This document shows positions 61,777-64,000 of a DNA stretch of 64,000 nt, piece by piece. Source of the DNA: Geothrix sp. (GTDB taxonomy: Bacteria; Acidobacteriota; Holophagae; Holophagales; Holophagaceae); NCBI GenBank assembly GCA_019449415.1, contig JAGRPP010000027.1, positions 1 through 64,000 of the forward strand, given 5' to 3'. The translations under genes were made by a program, and so were the position numbers. Each line of letters begins with the position of its first letter. The first letter of the stretch is position 1. The notes under the pieces are model-generated. The model worked only from the letters and a program-made list of their open reading frames with translations, was not told the DNA's origin and did not search any database.

Positions 61777-63462
61777 TCAGGGAATCAGAGCCAGCAGCAC
61801 CTGGGCCAGAACGATCTTCAGGATCGTGGCCAGGGGATAGACCGTGGCAAAGCCCACATTGGGCAGGTCGTTGCCCGTGTGGTGGTTCGCGTAGCCCAGC
61901 ACCACCGGCTGGGTGTGGGTACCCGCCACGATGCCGAACATGATGTTGAGCGGGATGCGAAACACCTTGTAGCCCAGCAGCATCGTCAGGGAATCCGCCA
62001 CGAGACAGACCAGCAGGGCCGCCCCCAGGAAGAGGGGGAGCACTGACGCGTCCTTCGACATGATGGCCCGGAAACCCTCACCCGAGATCACGCCGATGCC
62101 CGCGGCGAACAGCACCAGGCCGAACTGCCGGATGGTGTGGTTGGCGCTGTAGGGGAAGTTCCAGACCAGGGGCCCGATGCGGTGGAACCGGCCGAGGATC
62201 AGCGCCACGGCCAGGGGACCGCCCGCGAAGCCCAGCTTGAAGACGATGCCGTGACCCAGTGGAATGGGCAACTGGCCCAGGGCAAGCCCAGCGGCCAGCC
62301 CCATGGCGAAGGTGAGGAAGCTCACCTCGCTGAGGGCCCGGTAGCTGTCGCCGAAGAACTCCTCGATGGCCTCGATGTTGTCCCGGCGCGTGGTCACCCG
62401 CACGCGGTCACCCAGCTCCAGCACCGTGTCGCCATCCGGCACGAACCAGAGGTCGCCCCGCCGGACGCGGGTGATGATGGCCTGGTGCTTGTTCACGAGG
62501 TCGAGCTTCCCGAGGGGGACGCCCACCACATCCCAGCGCGATACAAACACCCGCGTGGCGTCGAGGGCGCTCTGGTCGCGGTCCAACTCCACATGGCTGC
62601 GCTCGCCGATGAGGGCCTCCACCTGGATGAGGTCGTCCGGCGACCCCACGACCGTCACCAGGTCATCCAGCTTCAGCCGGAATTCGGGCCCCGGCAGCAG
62701 CAGCTCCGCCTTGCGCAGCACCCGGCCGAAGACCACATGGAAGCGGCCCGCCGCGCGGATCTCGCGCTTGGTCAGGGATTCGGCCTCGGGCTTCGTCACC
62801 CGCAGCGTCCAGACCTCCAGCTTCTGGTGCCCGGTCTGGTAGTCCTTGAGGCCATCGGCCTCCTCCTGCAGGTTCACGCGGAACACCTTCGAGCTGATGA
62901 GGATGATCAGCATGGGCACCAGCACGCCGATGGGGTAGGCGATGGCGGAGGCCACGGTGGGCTGGGCCAGTTCCACGGGCCCCACGCCCGCCATGGTCTT
63001 CACGCGCTCGATGACACCCGCCAGGGCCGGCATGTTGGTGAAGCTGCCCGTGAGCAGGCCCGCGGCGTAGCGGGCGTTGAAGCCCAGCAGGCGGGCGAGC
63101 AGCACCACGAAGCCCGTGGAGGCGAGCATCACCAGGAAGACCACCGCGTTCTTCTTCATCCCCTCGCGGCTGAAGGCGGCCCAGAAGCTGTGGGAGATGG
63201 AAAGGCCCATGGCATAGACGAACACCGCCAGACCCAGCTCATAGACCAGCTTCATCTCCTTGGAGATGTCCTTCTTCAGGCCGGCATCCAGGCCCGGCGC
63301 CATCACCAGCGCGCCCAGGGCGATCCCCGCAAAGAGGATGCTGGCGATGCCGAAGGAGGCTCCGGCGATGCGGATCTTGCTAATGGGGTAGCCCAGCGCC
63401 ACCACCGCGAACAGCATCAACAGCGGGTTGTGTGCGAAGAAGAAGAGAACCTGCTCGATCAT
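61777..63462 (-). CDS. AspT/YidE-family transporter with two RCK_C domains
   Basis: The 561-residue membrane protein has about ten helices in two blocks (about 5-185 and 380-560) around a soluble centre with two TrkA-C/RCK_C domains (about 205-280 and 290-370: LLLPGPEFRLKLDDLVTVVGSPDDL and WFVPDGDTVLELGDRVRVTT). The block VPGTHTQPVVLGYAN-like (AGTHTQPVVLGYANHHTGNDLPNVGFATVYP) is the hallmark of the aspartate:alanine exchanger family. E. coli relatives YidE and YbjL have no firm substrate. The RCK domains suggest ligand control. Confidence 0.9.
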   Translation of the reverse strand: MIEQVLFFFAHNPLLMLFAVVALGYPISKIRIAGASFGIASILFAGIALGALVMAPGLDAGLKKDISKEMKLVYELGLAVFVYAMGLSISHSFWAAFSREGMKKNAVVFLVMLASTGFVVLLARLLGFNARYAAGLLTGSFTNMPALAGVIERVKTMAGVGPVELAQPTVASAIAYPIGVLVPMLIILISSKVFRVNLQEEADGLKDYQTGHQKLEVWTLRVTKPEAESLTKREIRAAGRFHVVFGRVLRKAELLLPGPEFRLKLDDLVTVVGSPDDLIQVEALIGERSHVELDRDQSALDATRVFVSRWDVVGVPLGKLDLVNKHQAIITRVRRGDLWFVPDGDTVLELGDRVRVTTRRDNIEAIEEFFGDSYRALSEVSFLTFAMGLAAGLALGQLPIPLGHGIVFKLGFAGGPLAVALILGRFHRIGPLVWNFPYSANHTIRQFGLVLFAAGIGVISGEGFRAIMSKDASVLPLFLGAALLVCLVADSLTMLLGYKVFRIPLNIMFGIVAGTHTQPVVLGYANHHTGNDLPNVGFATVYPLATILKIVLAQVLLALIP

Positions 63463-63494
63463 GTCCGCTCCACGCCTGCTGGCTTACTAGGGGC

Positions 63495-64000
63495 TCATGT
63501 CAACCGCTTGATGGCCGCCACCAGGGCTTCCACCTCGCCGGGCTGCGCGTCCGGAAGCATCGAAAAGCGAAGCACCGATCGCGCGTCGTCCAAACTATAC
63601 CCCAAGGTCGTGATTGCATGACTGGGCTTCACCGCACCGCTGTGGCAGGCGCTCCCGGTGCTGACGGCGAACCCTGTCAGGTCCAGGGAGGCATGCAGGG
63701 CCTCCCCGTTCCGGCCCCGGAACAAGGCGCAGGTTGTATTTGGCAGGCGTGGGGAGCCCCCGCCGATGACCTCGATGTCCCGGTTCCAGGATGTGATTTC
63801 CGTCTCGAAGGCATCCCGCAGCGACGCCAGCTCCGCGTTCGCCCTTTGACGCTCCGTCAAGTGCCGCGTGGCGGCCGCCAGCCCCAGGATGGCGGGCAGA
63901 TCCTCCGTGCCTCCCCTGCGACGGCGCTCTTGGGGCCCCTCCATCAGGGCCTCCCAGGGCAGGCCCGGCCGCATCCACAGCAGGGCCGCGCCGCGGGGGC
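63495..64000 (-). CDS. Cysteine desulfurase, C-terminal part (5' end outside window)
   Basis: The frame is open from the right edge to the stop at 63495 and encodes the last about 168 residues of a class V aminotransferase of the NifS/IscS group. RRRGGTEDLPAILGLA is the conserved GTEN-like segment (RxGTEN/D), and STGSACHSGAVKPSH holds the catalytic cysteine loop. A short C-terminal helix (VEALVAAIKRL) ends the protein. It removes sulfur from cysteine for Fe-S clusters or thiolated tRNA; TtcA and the Rrf2 regulator upstream make a sulfur link plausible. Confidence 0.9.
   Translation of the reverse strand, partial: PRGAALLWMRPGLPWEALMEGPQERRRRGGTEDLPAILGLAAATRHLTERQRANAELASLRDAFETEITSWNRDIEVIGGGSPRLPNTTCALFRGRNGEALHASLDLTGFAVSTGSACHSGAVKPSHAITTLGYSLDDARSVLRFSMLPDAQPGEVEALVAAIKRLT

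Overview
The window is GC-rich and gene-dense: about 65 protein genes, mostly separated by fewer than 100 bases, and no gap over 300 bases. I see no rRNA, tRNA, CRISPR array, transposase or prophage. The gene content suggests an anaerobic or facultative Gram-negative bacterium that respires with menaquinone: the futalosine enzyme MqnE, class 2 PyrD, oxygen-independent HemN, C5-pathway heme synthesis, lipoproteins and a Wzi-type outer-membrane protein. Style and content recall the Holophaga/Geothrix branch of Acidobacteriota. That placement is inference from memory, not a search result.

Layout. 1-184: a start-site duplication and a palindromic repeat next to a probable biotin-carboxylase gene that leaves the window. 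185-2715: lipoprotein, CoaBC, DinB, RpoZ. 2829-7463: a TetR-controlled HlyD/ABC exporter resembling ybhGFS. 7467-11963: DOPA-dioxygenase-like enzyme, PdxJ, then a coupled trio (receiver protein, DUF4388 protein, CheZ-like protein) and a FAH-family hydrolase. 11973-15313: XerC, acyl-CoA ligase, FKBP lipoprotein. 15344-18464: PAS kinase, NarL-type regulator, lone receiver. 18538-22146: a tight five-gene NosL/ABC-transporter/membrane-protein operon that is the best candidate for an under-described system.

22143-32759 (minus strand): a phosphatase-like protein, then a heme operon that reads glycosyltransferase, aroC, hemA, hemC, hemD, hemB, hemL, hemE, hemN in the direction of transcription, with two different intergenic repeats inside it. 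32903-39318: rmd-like reductase, gmd, a SAM-fold protein, a cyclophilin and a Wzi-like protein, pointing to GDP-deoxyhexose (probably D-rhamnose) surface polysaccharide. 39367-44415: orphan CoA-transferase subunit, lipoprotein, pyrD, mqnE, PLD-like protein, 5-formyl-THF cyclo-ligase. 44427-50746: an unusual FHA/GAF/histidine-kinase-like protein, YhbY, M64 peptidase, membrane protein, UvrB. 50972-53601: fabF, acpP, and a second Xer recombinase on the opposite strand. 53614-64000: EamA transporter, WYL protein with a histone-like tail, solute-binding protein, thioredoxin-like protein, Rrf2 regulator, TtcA, RlmI-like methyltransferase, phosphodiesterase, AspT-like transporter and the 3' part of a cysteine desulfurase gene.

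Five intergenic imperfect palindromes or periodic repeats (25155-25205, 26494-26605, 50763-50818, 50880-50950, 59311-59395) and one near the left edge look like dispersed repetitive elements of several unrelated families.
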